From a bacterium HR20 (GTDB taxonomy: Bacteria > Bacteroidota > Ignavibacteria > Kapaibacteriales > NICIL-2): DNA of 15,738 nucleotides. Below, piece by piece: positions 1-6,362 of this stretch. The stretch lies in the NCBI GenBank assembly GCA_002898675.1, contig BEHW01000048.1, positions 1 to 15,738 of the forward strand. The letters run 5' to 3'. Below the pieces are notes generated by a model. It had not been told where the DNA came from and ran no database searches. It saw only the letters and a program-made list of their open reading frames with translations. The translations under genes were made by a program, and so were the position numbers. How positions within the stretch are numbered: the first letter of the stretch is position 1; each line of letters opens with the position of its first letter.

Positions 1-494
1 TGCATTGTCCGGATGTACGCGCCGATGAGCCCTGTCTGCCAGGCATTGCAATGGATGATATCGGGGAACCACCCCAGGAGAAGGCACGTGGTCACCACAG
101 ACCGATCGAAGAAGATGAAGCGCTCGTCGTTGTTATATGGCTCCCCGGTGATTGGGTCAGCATAGAGACCTTTCTTAGAGTCGAAGTATGTGTAGTTGGT
201 CGTGACATAGGCCTGGACTTTCGTCCGAGGATTTTGCATCGAGGAGGATTTGATCGTTGCAAGCTCGACGGTTTCGCCAACAGCGATTGGCACTTCCTTG
301 AGGCGGTTGATCTCATGGATGCGATTGCGGCGTTCGCTGACGTTGCCATACTTTGGCAGCATGACGCGGACGTCGTGACCAAGTTCGCGGAGGGCGATAG
401 GAAGCGCGTGGGAGACGTCTGCTAATCCACCAGTTTTTGCGAAGGGATAAACCTCGCTGGAGACAAAAAGGATACTCAACGGACGATCGGGCAT
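1..494 (-). CDS. glgA: Glycogen synthase (GT5), N-terminal part, truncated by window edge
   Basis: This is the first 164 codons of a glycogen/starch synthase, which transfers glucose from ADP-glucose (in some lineages UDP-glucose) to the end of an alpha-1,4-glucan in the cytoplasm. Reading leftward from the ATG at 494, the protein starts MPDRPLSILFVSSEVYPFAK and continues with TGGLADV, so the GT5 nucleotide-sugar motif KTGGLADV sits at residues 20-27. Next come the conserved ALRELGHDVRVMLPKYG segment, a DERFIFFDR segment and, near the edge, PDIIHCNAWQTGLIGAY. GT5 enzymes usually have Asp before the Trp in that last motif; here it is Ala. A GAGG at 506-509 lies 11 bases before the ATG and supports the start. 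The rest of the gene lies left of the window. It is divergent from the secreted protein gene at 798. Family assignment is secure; the sugar-nucleotide preference cannot be told from this part. Confidence 0.93.
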   Translation of the reverse strand, partial: MPDRPLSILFVSSEVYPFAKTGGLADVSHALPIALRELGHDVRVMLPKYGNVSERRNRIHEINRLKEVPIAVGETVELATIKSSSMQNPRTKVQAYVTTNYTYFDSKKGLYADPITGEPYNNDERFIFFDRSVVTTCLLLGWFPDIIHCNAWQTGLIGAYIRTM

Positions 495-541
495 GCGTAT
501 GTCCGCCTCGCAAACGGTGAAACGGGAACATCCTCGAACCC

Positions 542-573
542 GCTGGCACTTGTGCCAGCCTGCCGCCTGGCAG
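542..573. promoter_or_regulatory. Two tandem inverted repeats upstream of glgA
   Basis: The first repeat, GCTGGCACTTGTGCCAGC at 542-559, is a perfect 8-bp inverted repeat around TT. The second, CTGCC-GCCT-GGCAG at 560-573, follows directly with a 5-bp stem. Neither is followed by a T run on either strand, so a simple intrinsic terminator is unlikely, and there is no upstream gene pointing in that needs terminating. The pair lies between the predicted glgA promoter box (597-604, -) and the glgA start, so it could be an operator or a structured 5' leader. Function is inference. Confidence 0.45.
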
Positions 574-596
574 CAGTGGGCAAGTAGTCAACAGTG

Positions 597-604
597 CAAA
601 AATA
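597..604 (-). promoter_or_regulatory. Candidate Bacteroidota-type -7 box for glgA
   Basis: On the minus strand these bases read TATTTTTG, a perfect match to the TAnnTTTG -7 consensus of the Bacteroidota primary sigma factor. It lies about 100 bases before the glgA ATG. I do not see a clear TTTG at the expected -33 distance, so this is a half-supported promoter. If real, the leader RNA would contain the hairpins at 542-573. Confidence 0.4.
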
Positions 605-731
605 CGGAACATTCAACGGGTTGCCTGAGCTCGCACGCAAATACCGTGCAACTGAAAAACAGCGCACAGAATCACCCACAGAAGCGTTGCTTCTACAATG
701 TTCCTGCATACCTGCACATGCATCGGTGATG

Positions 732-763
732 TTTGGTTCTCACGCATTTTTTGTGTACATTTG
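732..763 (+). promoter_or_regulatory. Bacteroidota-type promoter (TTTG-N20-TACATTTG)
   Basis: TTTG at 732-735 and TACATTTG at 756-763 are separated by 20 bases. This matches both halves of the Bacteroidota promoter consensus (TTTG near -33, TAnnTTTG near -7) at an accepted spacing. Transcription would start near 770, 28 bases before the ATG at 798. That rules against the longer open frame starting at 594 and supports the ATG at 798, whose signal peptide follows at once. Confidence 0.65.
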
Positions 764-797
764 TGTTAGCAGTCATGGCACTAACCAACGATGGCAG

Positions 798-2462
798 ATG
801 GTGAAGCATTTCATTCTAAAGCAGGTATTGCACAAGCTCACCGCCGCAGTGTTTGCATTTGTTCTCTGCTCCAGTCAAGCAGCGGCGTACCGTGATGGCA
901 TTTCTGGTCGAACGCAGATTGGCTGTGGGGGTTCAACTTGCCATGGATCACAACCCAGTACCGCAACTACAGTCACGCTCATCGGCGATCGGACGGTTGA
1001 TCCCAACACAGTAAACACATTCACCCTTCAAGTGCAGCACTCGAGCCAGGCATCGGCAGGATTCAATTTAGCAGCCTTCGACCAGAATGGACAGCCGGCC
1101 GGGACGCTACAGTTCCCTTCCACCGAGAACAGTTACGTAAAGATTCTCAATGGTGAATTGACACACCGCGATCGGCGAACCATGTCCGGGACGCCCCGCA
1201 CCGCTAAGTGGCAGGTGCAGTGGCGCTCGCCATCCCAGCCAGGCATCTATACAATTCGCGCCGTCGGGAATGCAACCAATTCGGATGGTCGCGCAAACGC
1301 AATTGATGAGTGGAATTACCTTCCACCAGTAACCATTGTGGTTCGAGGAATCATTGTGACGGCACCTGCTCAGTCCATGACGGTTTGTGCAGGAGATACG
1401 ATCACGCTCGAGTGGACAAGCTACGGGATCACCTCGACGAGCATTTCTTACTCCACTAACAACGGCACATCGTGGACGACCATTACCGCAGTCAGCACAA
1501 GAGACGGTACCAATAGATTCCGCTATCCCTGTCCGACTTCGATAAACTCGCAGTTGCAGTGCCGCTTCCGTCTGATGAACGCAGAGAACGACTTGGTTTA
1601 CACCGACACACCAGACTTGACAATCATCCCCCGCACGACGATTCGCACGCAACCAACATCGCCAGCACCCCAATGCGAAGGGGGCAGCGTCTCGTTATCT
1701 ATCACAGCGAGTGGTGGCAATCTCCGCTACCAGTGGAAGCTCAATGGCACTGCGATACCGGGAGCTACAGCATCGCAATTGCAACTGACCAATCTGCGAG
1801 CAGATCAATCCGGCGAGTATCTCTGCGAGGTAACCGGTGCATGCGGGAGTGTCACAAGCAACGCCGTGACGCTCACCGTCAGACCTAAGCCAACGATTTC
1901 CAGACAGTCTGCCGATACAACGATCAGCGCGGGAGGACGATTGGAACTCTACGTCGTCGCTACACCCGACACGGGTTGCACGTACCAATGGTACAAGAAC
2001 GGTGCCCCCATCAGCGGCGCAACGGGCAGCAGATACCTCCTCGAGTCCATCTCCGCTGGCGATGCAGGCACCTATGCCGTCCAGGTCAGCAACGCATGTG
2101 GAACGGCAGAATCTGCCCCAATCCGCGTACAGGTTAGCCCTGCTGTCTCGGTCGAGGATGACGCTGCAACCATTAGCGTTCGCCTCTACCCTCAGCCTGC
2201 AGTACATCGCGCAGTGATTGAATCGCCGCTGCCGATTACGCACATTGTTGTCTACGACGCTCATGGTCGCTTGCTCCGCCGCCTCGAATGCCAAACGACT
2301 GATGCATCGAAGGTGGAACTTCCTCTGCAGGACGAACGCGGCAGCTGGCTTCCACAAGGCATGTACCTTGTCAGCTGCCAGCTCGGCTCCCCTGCGACAG
2401 CGTCATGTCAAGCTCCCAACGCAACGAGCCGTATTGTGTGGCTCCGCCTTCTGATCGAGTAG
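798..2462 (+). CDS. Secreted choice-of-anchor V-like protein with two Ig-like domains and T9SS tail
   Basis: A 554-residue exported protein. Residues 1-30 form a signal peptide (basic start, hydrophobic core, SSQAAA end). Residues 31-182 are a beta-rich domain resembling the choice-of-anchor V / Reeler-like domains of Bacteroidota and Chlorobiota, beginning YRDGISGRTQIGCGGSTCHG and containing NGELTH, VGNATN and EWNYLPPV. It carries C43-X4-C48-H49. A linker domain (183-280, with LEWTSYG) and two Ig-like domains (about 281-362 and 364-447, with YQW, DAGTY and ACG motifs) follow. The C-terminus (about 456-554, RLYPQPAV, VVYDAHGRLLRRL, LPQGMYLV) is a T9SS type A-like sorting domain, so the product is probably exported through the outer membrane and held on the surface or released. 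The ATG at 798 was chosen because of the promoter at 732-763 and the signal peptide. The next gene encodes a longer paralogue. The biological role is unknown. Confidence 0.82.
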   Translation: MVKHFILKQVLHKLTAAVFAFVLCSSQAAAYRDGISGRTQIGCGGSTCHGSQPSTATTVTLIGDRTVDPNTVNTFTLQVQHSSQASAGFNLAAFDQNGQPAGTLQFPSTENSYVKILNGELTHRDRRTMSGTPRTAKWQVQWRSPSQPGIYTIRAVGNATNSDGRANAIDEWNYLPPVTIVVRGIIVTAPAQSMTVCAGDTITLEWTSYGITSTSISYSTNNGTSWTTITAVSTRDGTNRFRYPCPTSINSQLQCRFRLMNAENDLVYTDTPDLTIIPRTTIRTQPTSPAPQCEGGSVSLSITASGGNLRYQWKLNGTAIPGATASQLQLTNLRADQSGEYLCEVTGACGSVTSNAVTLTVRPKPTISRQSADTTISAGGRLELYVVATPDTGCTYQWYKNGAPISGATGSRYLLESISAGDAGTYAVQVSNACGTAESAPIRVQVSPAVSVEDDAATISVRLYPQPAVHRAVIESPLPITHIVVYDAHGRLLRRLECQTTDASKVELPLQDERGSWLPQGMYLVSCQLGSPATASCQAPNATSRIVWLRLLIE

Positions 2463-2529
2463 CAAGTCGAGTGTAGCGAAGCGATGCGAGGTATCTTCCG
2501 AATGTCCCTTTCAATGTTTCACGATTATT

Positions 2530-2534
2530 GGAGG
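2530..2534 (+). promoter_or_regulatory. Shine-Dalgarno GGAGG deciding the start at 2540
   Basis: GGAGG lies five bases before the ATG at 2540. A TTG start at 2528 in the same frame would place this site inside the gene, so the ATG at 2540 is preferred. It is the clearest ribosome binding site in the window. Confidence 0.7.
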
Positions 2535-2539
2535 TACCA

Positions 2540-5287
2540 ATGACGCGCACGTTCGCCGCTCTTTCTACCCTGCTGCTCGCAGTAGCTTCTGTAGCATGGG
2601 CGTATCCTTCTGGGATTTCTGGTCAGACCACTACAGGCTGCACGTGCCATAGCACGTCACCATCGAGCGCGACGTCGCTCAGTTTGAGCGGCCCGACCAC
2701 TGTCACCCCCGGTTCGACGAGCACGTTCACCCTCACGTTGCAGAATAGCTCGCGTCCATCAGCGGGCTTTGATTTGGCAATCGTCAATTCAAATGGACAG
2801 AACGCCGGCACACTCGGCACCATCAGCGGACAACTGACGCAGATCATGAGCGGAGAGCTCACACATACGCAACCAAAGTCGCTCAGCGGTGGAAGCGTCT
2901 CCTGGCAGTTTACCTGGCAAGCTCCATCAACGCCTGGTCCCTACACCGTCCGCGCAGCAGGGAATGCAGTCAATGGCAACGGAAACAATGACCCTAACGA
3001 TCAGTGGAATTTTCTCCAGAGTGTGACAGTCATCGTCAAAGGAATCACCATCACCGCCCCGACGCCATCGCAAATCCTGTGTGCTGGCAGTAGCGTGACG
3101 CTTCAGTGGACGAGCTACGGCATTAGCTCCGTCGTCGTCTCGATCTCCAGCGATGGCGGCGGCAGCTTCACTCCCGTTGGAACGCTCAACTCCCAAGATG
3201 GGCAGAACTCACAGTCGTTTACGATTCCTTCGACACTTCAACCGGGCAACCAATATCGCATCCGCTTGAGCGATGCTTCGGACAACACGATTTCGTCAAC
3301 AACGCAGAACCTTACGCTGGCGGCGCCAACGAGCATCACCGCTCATCCGCAGAATGCCTCTGCATGCGAGGGTGCAACCGTGAGCTTCAGCGTTACAGCC
3401 TCAGGATCGAATCTTTCGTATCGCTGGCGACGCAATGGCACTGATGTTCCCGGCGGGACGGGAGCAACACTGACTATCACCAATGTTACCCAAGCGCAGG
3501 CAGGATCGTACGATTGCGTCGTCAGCGGTGCATGCGGACAGCCCGTCACGAGCAACTCCGCAACGCTCACAATCAATCCGCAGACGACAATCACAGCACA
3601 TCCACAATCCGCAACTGTGTGCCAGGGTGCATCAGTGACGTTCAGCGTCACTGCCACTGGCTCAAACCTCCGCTACCAATGGCGGAAAGGAAGCGCTGAC
3701 ATCGCCGGAGCAACCAGTGCGAGTTACACCATCGCCACCGTCGCACTTGCCGATACAGGGTTCTACGCATGCGTCGTTACCGGTGACTGCGGCGCACCGA
3801 CGAGCAATCAAGCGCAGCTCCAGGTAGCGATTCCACCCGCAATCACGACACAACCATCATCACAAACGCGCTGCGAAGGTGATACGCTCGTCCTTACCGT
3901 CGGTGTGAGCCGCACGATTGCGAACGCCTACCAATGGAGGAAAAACGGCGTCTTGCTCAACGACGGTGGCCGCTTGCAAGGCACTCGCACTGCGACACTT
4001 CGCATCACAGGCCTAACAACCGACGACGCCGGCAGCTACACGGTCGAGATCACCAACACGATCTGCCAAGCATCGGTGACCTCGAATGCAGCACAGGTCA
4101 CAGTCACCGCCAAACCCGTCATCACTGCCGAACCAGAATCCAAGACCGTCACACGGGGCAGTGGTGTAACGCTCACCGTGACTGCTTCTGGCAATGGGCT
4201 GGCGTACCAATGGTACCACAACAATCGTGCAATCCCTGGTGCAACAGCAGCAACCTACACTATCGCCAGCGCAACAGACTCCGATGCGGGAACGTACTAC
4301 GTCACGGTGTCGAATAGCTGTGGCTCTGTCAACTCCCGCCAAGTAACCATCACCGTTACAGATCAGCCGACACCTGTGCTGGAGCTATCGAACGCAGCGA
4401 TAACGTTCCCCTCGCTCCGCACTGGCGTCCAAGAACAGACTCGACTTGTGCTCTACAACCGTGGCACTGCTCCTCTCCAGGTAACAGGTGCCACCATCAG
4501 TGGCACTGGAGCTTCAGTGTTTGCACAAACGCTCACATTGCCAGCAACGATACCGCCAGGCGATTCGCTCGTCGGGAGTGTAACATTCGCACCAACAGCG
4601 GAAGGTAACTTCACTGCTGTACTGACGGTAACGAGCAACGGCGGCGAGCGGAGCCTCCAACTTCTTGGGAATGCATTCGCCCGCGCTATAACGCCTGCAT
4701 CGGCGCGCTTCGACACCACAAAAGTGAGCGAACAAAATGAACTTGCGCTTGCAGTCTGCAACCAGACGGGAGTTGAGCTCACCGTTGACTCTGTAGTCCT
4801 CGGAGGCGATGATGCCACTGCGTTCGAACTTCTCCCAGGCGCATGGCAAACGCAGATCCGCTTGCTCAGTCCCCAAAGCAGCACGTGCCCCGAAGTGCCG
4901 ATTCGCTTCCATCCTGTGCGAGCAGGAACTCACCGTGCAACGCTGACCTTCTACTGCCATCAGCGAGGCGTTGCATTCGAAGACGTAATTGTGCTCCAGG
5001 CAGAAGCAATTGAGGGCACCAGCGTTGCCGAAGATCAAACGAGCTGTATTTCCATTCATCCGAACCCAGCGACTGATGCTGCCACAATTGAACTTGGCAA
5101 CCAGCGTGGCACGATCCGGATCGCTGATCTGCGTGGAGGCATGGTGCTCGAGACGGTCGCACTCGGCAGCTACCGGTGGACTACAACCGATCGGAGCGGC
5201 CGCTCTGTGCCGGCAGGCATCTACGTGGTCAGCATTGTACTCGAAGGCGGCCAGCAGGTTACGTTGCCTCTGCTGATTGTGCGGTAG
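2540..5287 (+). CDS. Secreted choice-of-anchor V-like protein with four Ig-like domains, ASH-like repeats and T9SS tail
   Basis: A 915-residue paralogue of the preceding protein, starting 77 bases after it. Residues 1-21 form a signal peptide ending in AWA. Residues 22-167 repeat the choice-of-anchor V-like domain (YPSGISGQTTTGCTCHS, MSGELTH, AAGNAVNGNGNN, DQWNFLQ), but the motif is C34-T-C36-H37. The shared LQWTSYGIS domain (168-262) follows, then four Ig-like domains at about 266-345, 350-429, 435-523 and 527-607, most with a Cys pair plus YQW/YRW and AGxY motifs. Residues 613-711 resemble an ASH/choice-of-anchor D domain (ITFPSLRTGVQEQ, VTFAPT), and 715-825 look like a second, more diverged copy. 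The T9SS sorting domain spans about 836-915 (ISIHPNPATDAATIEL, VPAGIYVVSI). I see no separate promoter in the 77-base gap, so co-transcription with the upstream gene is likely. The ligand and role are unknown; Ig and ASH modules suggest binding or adhesion. Confidence 0.83.
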   Translation: MTRTFAALSTLLLAVASVAWAYPSGISGQTTTGCTCHSTSPSSATSLSLSGPTTVTPGSTSTFTLTLQNSSRPSAGFDLAIVNSNGQNAGTLGTISGQLTQIMSGELTHTQPKSLSGGSVSWQFTWQAPSTPGPYTVRAAGNAVNGNGNNDPNDQWNFLQSVTVIVKGITITAPTPSQILCAGSSVTLQWTSYGISSVVVSISSDGGGSFTPVGTLNSQDGQNSQSFTIPSTLQPGNQYRIRLSDASDNTISSTTQNLTLAAPTSITAHPQNASACEGATVSFSVTASGSNLSYRWRRNGTDVPGGTGATLTITNVTQAQAGSYDCVVSGACGQPVTSNSATLTINPQTTITAHPQSATVCQGASVTFSVTATGSNLRYQWRKGSADIAGATSASYTIATVALADTGFYACVVTGDCGAPTSNQAQLQVAIPPAITTQPSSQTRCEGDTLVLTVGVSRTIANAYQWRKNGVLLNDGGRLQGTRTATLRITGLTTDDAGSYTVEITNTICQASVTSNAAQVTVTAKPVITAEPESKTVTRGSGVTLTVTASGNGLAYQWYHNNRAIPGATAATYTIASATDSDAGTYYVTVSNSCGSVNSRQVTITVTDQPTPVLELSNAAITFPSLRTGVQEQTRLVLYNRGTAPLQVTGATISGTGASVFAQTLTLPATIPPGDSLVGSVTFAPTAEGNFTAVLTVTSNGGERSLQLLGNAFARAITPASARFDTTKVSEQNELALAVCNQTGVELTVDSVVLGGDDATAFELLPGAWQTQIRLLSPQSSTCPEVPIRFHPVRAGTHRATLTFYCHQRGVAFEDVIVLQAEAIEGTSVAEDQTSCISIHPNPATDAATIELGNQRGTIRIADLRGGMVLETVALGSYRWTTTDRSGRSVPAGIYVVSIVLEGGQQVTLPLLIVR

Positions 5288-5310
5288 CAGTAAACGTTGT
5301 GCGTGGAACC

Positions 5311-5346
5311 CGTCGCGGCACTTACGACTTCGTGAGTGCCGCGACG
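5311..5346. terminator. Perfect 12-bp hairpin between convergent genes
   Basis: CGTCGCGGCACT at 5311-5322 pairs exactly with AGTGCCGCGACG at 5335-5346. The loop can extend the stem by a wobble pair and ACG/CGT, giving about 16 pairs in all. It lies 23 bases after the stop of the T9SS gene (+) and three bases beyond the rhodanese stop (-), the expected place for a bidirectional terminator. No T run follows on either strand, so it is not a textbook intrinsic terminator. Confidence 0.65.
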
Positions 5347-5349
5347 CCA

Positions 5350-5655
5350 TTAGCGCAGATTCGTCCAACTCCCTGCGTTATACGCTTCGATGCCGACTTG
5401 CCTTGCCATCGCAGTGGCTCTTCCAGAGCGATTGCCAGACGCACAGACGAACACCACCGGCTTGCCATTCTTCTTGAGGGAATCGAGATACCGCGGAAGC
5501 TGGTCGAGCGGAATATTCCGCGAGCTGCGGACGTGCCCCGCTGCAAACTCACCGGGTGTGCGCACATCTACCAGCAACGCACCCTTGGCCAATAGTTGCT
5601 TCGCCTCCTCGGCTGAGACAGTGCTGTTACCTCCGAAGAGCCATCGAAAAAACAT
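5350..5655 (-). CDS. Single-domain rhodanese-like sulfurtransferase
   Basis: A 101-residue protein of one rhodanese domain. These proteins carry a sulfane sulfur as a persulfide on the active-site cysteine and pass it to acceptors such as thiols or cyanide. Visible signs are VSAEEAKQLL at residues 13-22, LLVDVRTPGEFAAGHV at 27-42 (the CH2A-like VDVR-E-F-GH pattern), NIPL at 47-50, and the active-site loop C71-ASGNRS with the rhodanese CxxGxRS pattern. The end AYNAGSWTNL matches the usual N-GG-W ending of the fold, with Ala for one Gly. There is no signal peptide, so it is probably cytoplasmic. Length is normal for GlpE/PspE-like proteins. An AGGA-like site lies 11-14 bases before the ATG. It is convergent with the T9SS gene and divergent from the gene at 5794. 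The physiological acceptor cannot be told. Confidence 0.9.
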   Translation of the reverse strand: MFFRWLFGGNSTVSAEEAKQLLAKGALLVDVRTPGEFAAGHVRSSRNIPLDQLPRYLDSLKKNGKPVVFVCASGNRSGRATAMARQVGIEAYNAGSWTNLR

Positions 5656-5793
5656 CGCACATCATCCTGCAGTGTTGTACATTTCAAACCAAGTGTGATG
5701 CAGCTGGATGCGAAACGATTCACCCTTGGAACCAGAAGCGTTGCTGTTGCAGTTTTGCAGACGAAGATATGTTCCCCCGTGCTTCGATGAGCG

Positions 5794-6309
5794 ATGAACA
5801 CTATGCGAGAGCGCTTGATAGCTGCGTTGGAGAGTGCAGCTGACGCGCTCGACCGTGGCGAGCGCTATGAGTGGGGCCACGTCGGGCGCTGCGCAGTCGG
5901 GCACGTCGTCCAGCGCTTGGCTTCGATGAGCGATCGCGAGATCTTCGCTGCGTTCGAGCGTACCGTCGGCCAGTGGCGCGAGCATGCAGCAGAGTACTTC
6001 GACGCTGCCGTTGGCGATGAACCGCTGGCTACGACGGAATCGCAGCGGGACTGGTGCGCGACTGCTGGCACGCCGCTGGCGGAGATCTATCGGCTCTTCC
6101 ACGCTGCTGGCGTGGACTCGGCGGCCATCGGCCACATGGAATTTCTCAGCGACCCTCGCGTCCTGGCAGAGATACCGCCCCCAAAGCGATGGAAGCTCCG
6201 CCGCAGCGACCCCCACGATGCAGCGCTCTACCTGCGTACCTACGCTCGCGTGCTCGCATCGGAACGTACCAGCACGAGCACACGCGACTATTCACCAGAG
6301 AGCGTGTAG
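5794..6309 (+). CDS. Conserved protein of unknown function (GHVGRCxxGH family)
   Basis: A 171-residue, probably cytoplasmic protein with no signal peptide or membrane segment. I recognise the pattern, though not a function: an alpha-helical start (RLIAALESAADALDRG), then YEWGHVGRCAVGHVVQ at residues 25-40, MSDREI, REHA, a DWCATAGTPLAEIYRLFHAAG stretch at about 89-109, HMEFLSDPRVL at 116-126 and a C-terminal LYLRTYARVLASE helix. From memory, Bacteroidota hypothetical proteins share this order (GHMGxCNCGxLaQ, then the C-[P/A]TxG segment, then LSDPxVL, then YLRTW). Here the second cysteine of the CNCG motif is replaced. An in-frame TGA at 5788-5790 limits the start to the ATG at 5794 or the one at 5803; neither has a clear ribosome binding site. 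A weak promoter-like TATGTT lies at 5768-5773. The 138-base gap to the divergent rhodanese gene may be shared control. Confidence 0.75.
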   Translation: MNTMRERLIAALESAADALDRGERYEWGHVGRCAVGHVVQRLASMSDREIFAAFERTVGQWREHAAEYFDAAVGDEPLATTESQRDWCATAGTPLAEIYRLFHAAGVDSAAIGHMEFLSDPRVLAEIPPPKRWKLRRSDPHDAALYLRTYARVLASERTSTSTRDYSPESV

Positions 6310-6362
6310 TAACCACCGCATGCGGCTACGTGCCTGCATCGCGCGGGAGGCTTGCTCCACAC
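6310..6362. other. Convergent gap, no strong terminator seen
   Basis: Only a 4-bp palindrome, CCGCATGCGG at 6317-6326, is visible between the convergent stops of the gene ending at 6309 and the SPFH gene. I do not see a convincing intrinsic terminator. Confidence 0.4.

Larger units (their letters stand above)
495..797. other. Divergent intergenic region glgA / secreted protein gene
   Basis: These 303 bases separate two divergent genes. An open frame from a GTG at 594 runs through the right part into the secreted protein gene, but its first 68 codons resemble no known domain and lie upstream of a good promoter, so I treat them as non-coding. The region holds tandem hairpins at 542-573, a leftward promoter box at 597-604, a rightward promoter at 732-763 and a small 6-bp hairpin (AGAAGC-GTT-GCTTCT) at 680-694. 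I see no small gene or RNA that I can support. Confidence 0.6.

Noticed and set aside
606..704. Distant inverted repeat GGAACATT (606-613) and AATGTTCC (697-704)
   Set aside because: The arms are only 8 bp and 83 bases apart, which is easily chance; no inserted element or gene lies between them.
594..797. N-terminal extension of the secreted protein frame from a GTG at 594
   Set aside because: It lies upstream of a well-matched promoter at 732-763, places the signal peptide 68 residues inside the protein, and resembles no known domain.
3590..4330. Repeated segments in the second T9SS gene as a possible CRISPR or satellite array
   Set aside because: The repeats are diverged in-frame Ig-like domains of about 80 residues, not identical short repeats with spacers.
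680..5745. 12-base sequence AGAAGCGTTGCT shared upstream of two plus-strand genes (680-691 and 5734-5745)
   Set aside because: Several 12-base repeats are expected by chance in a window of this size, and the spacing to the starts differs.
5781..5934. 15-base direct repeat GCTTCGATGAGCGAT at 5781-5795 and 5920-5934
   Set aside because: It spans the start of the unknown gene and an internal site in different contexts, with no flanking similarity. It is slightly unlikely by chance but shows no sign of a duplication or mobile element.
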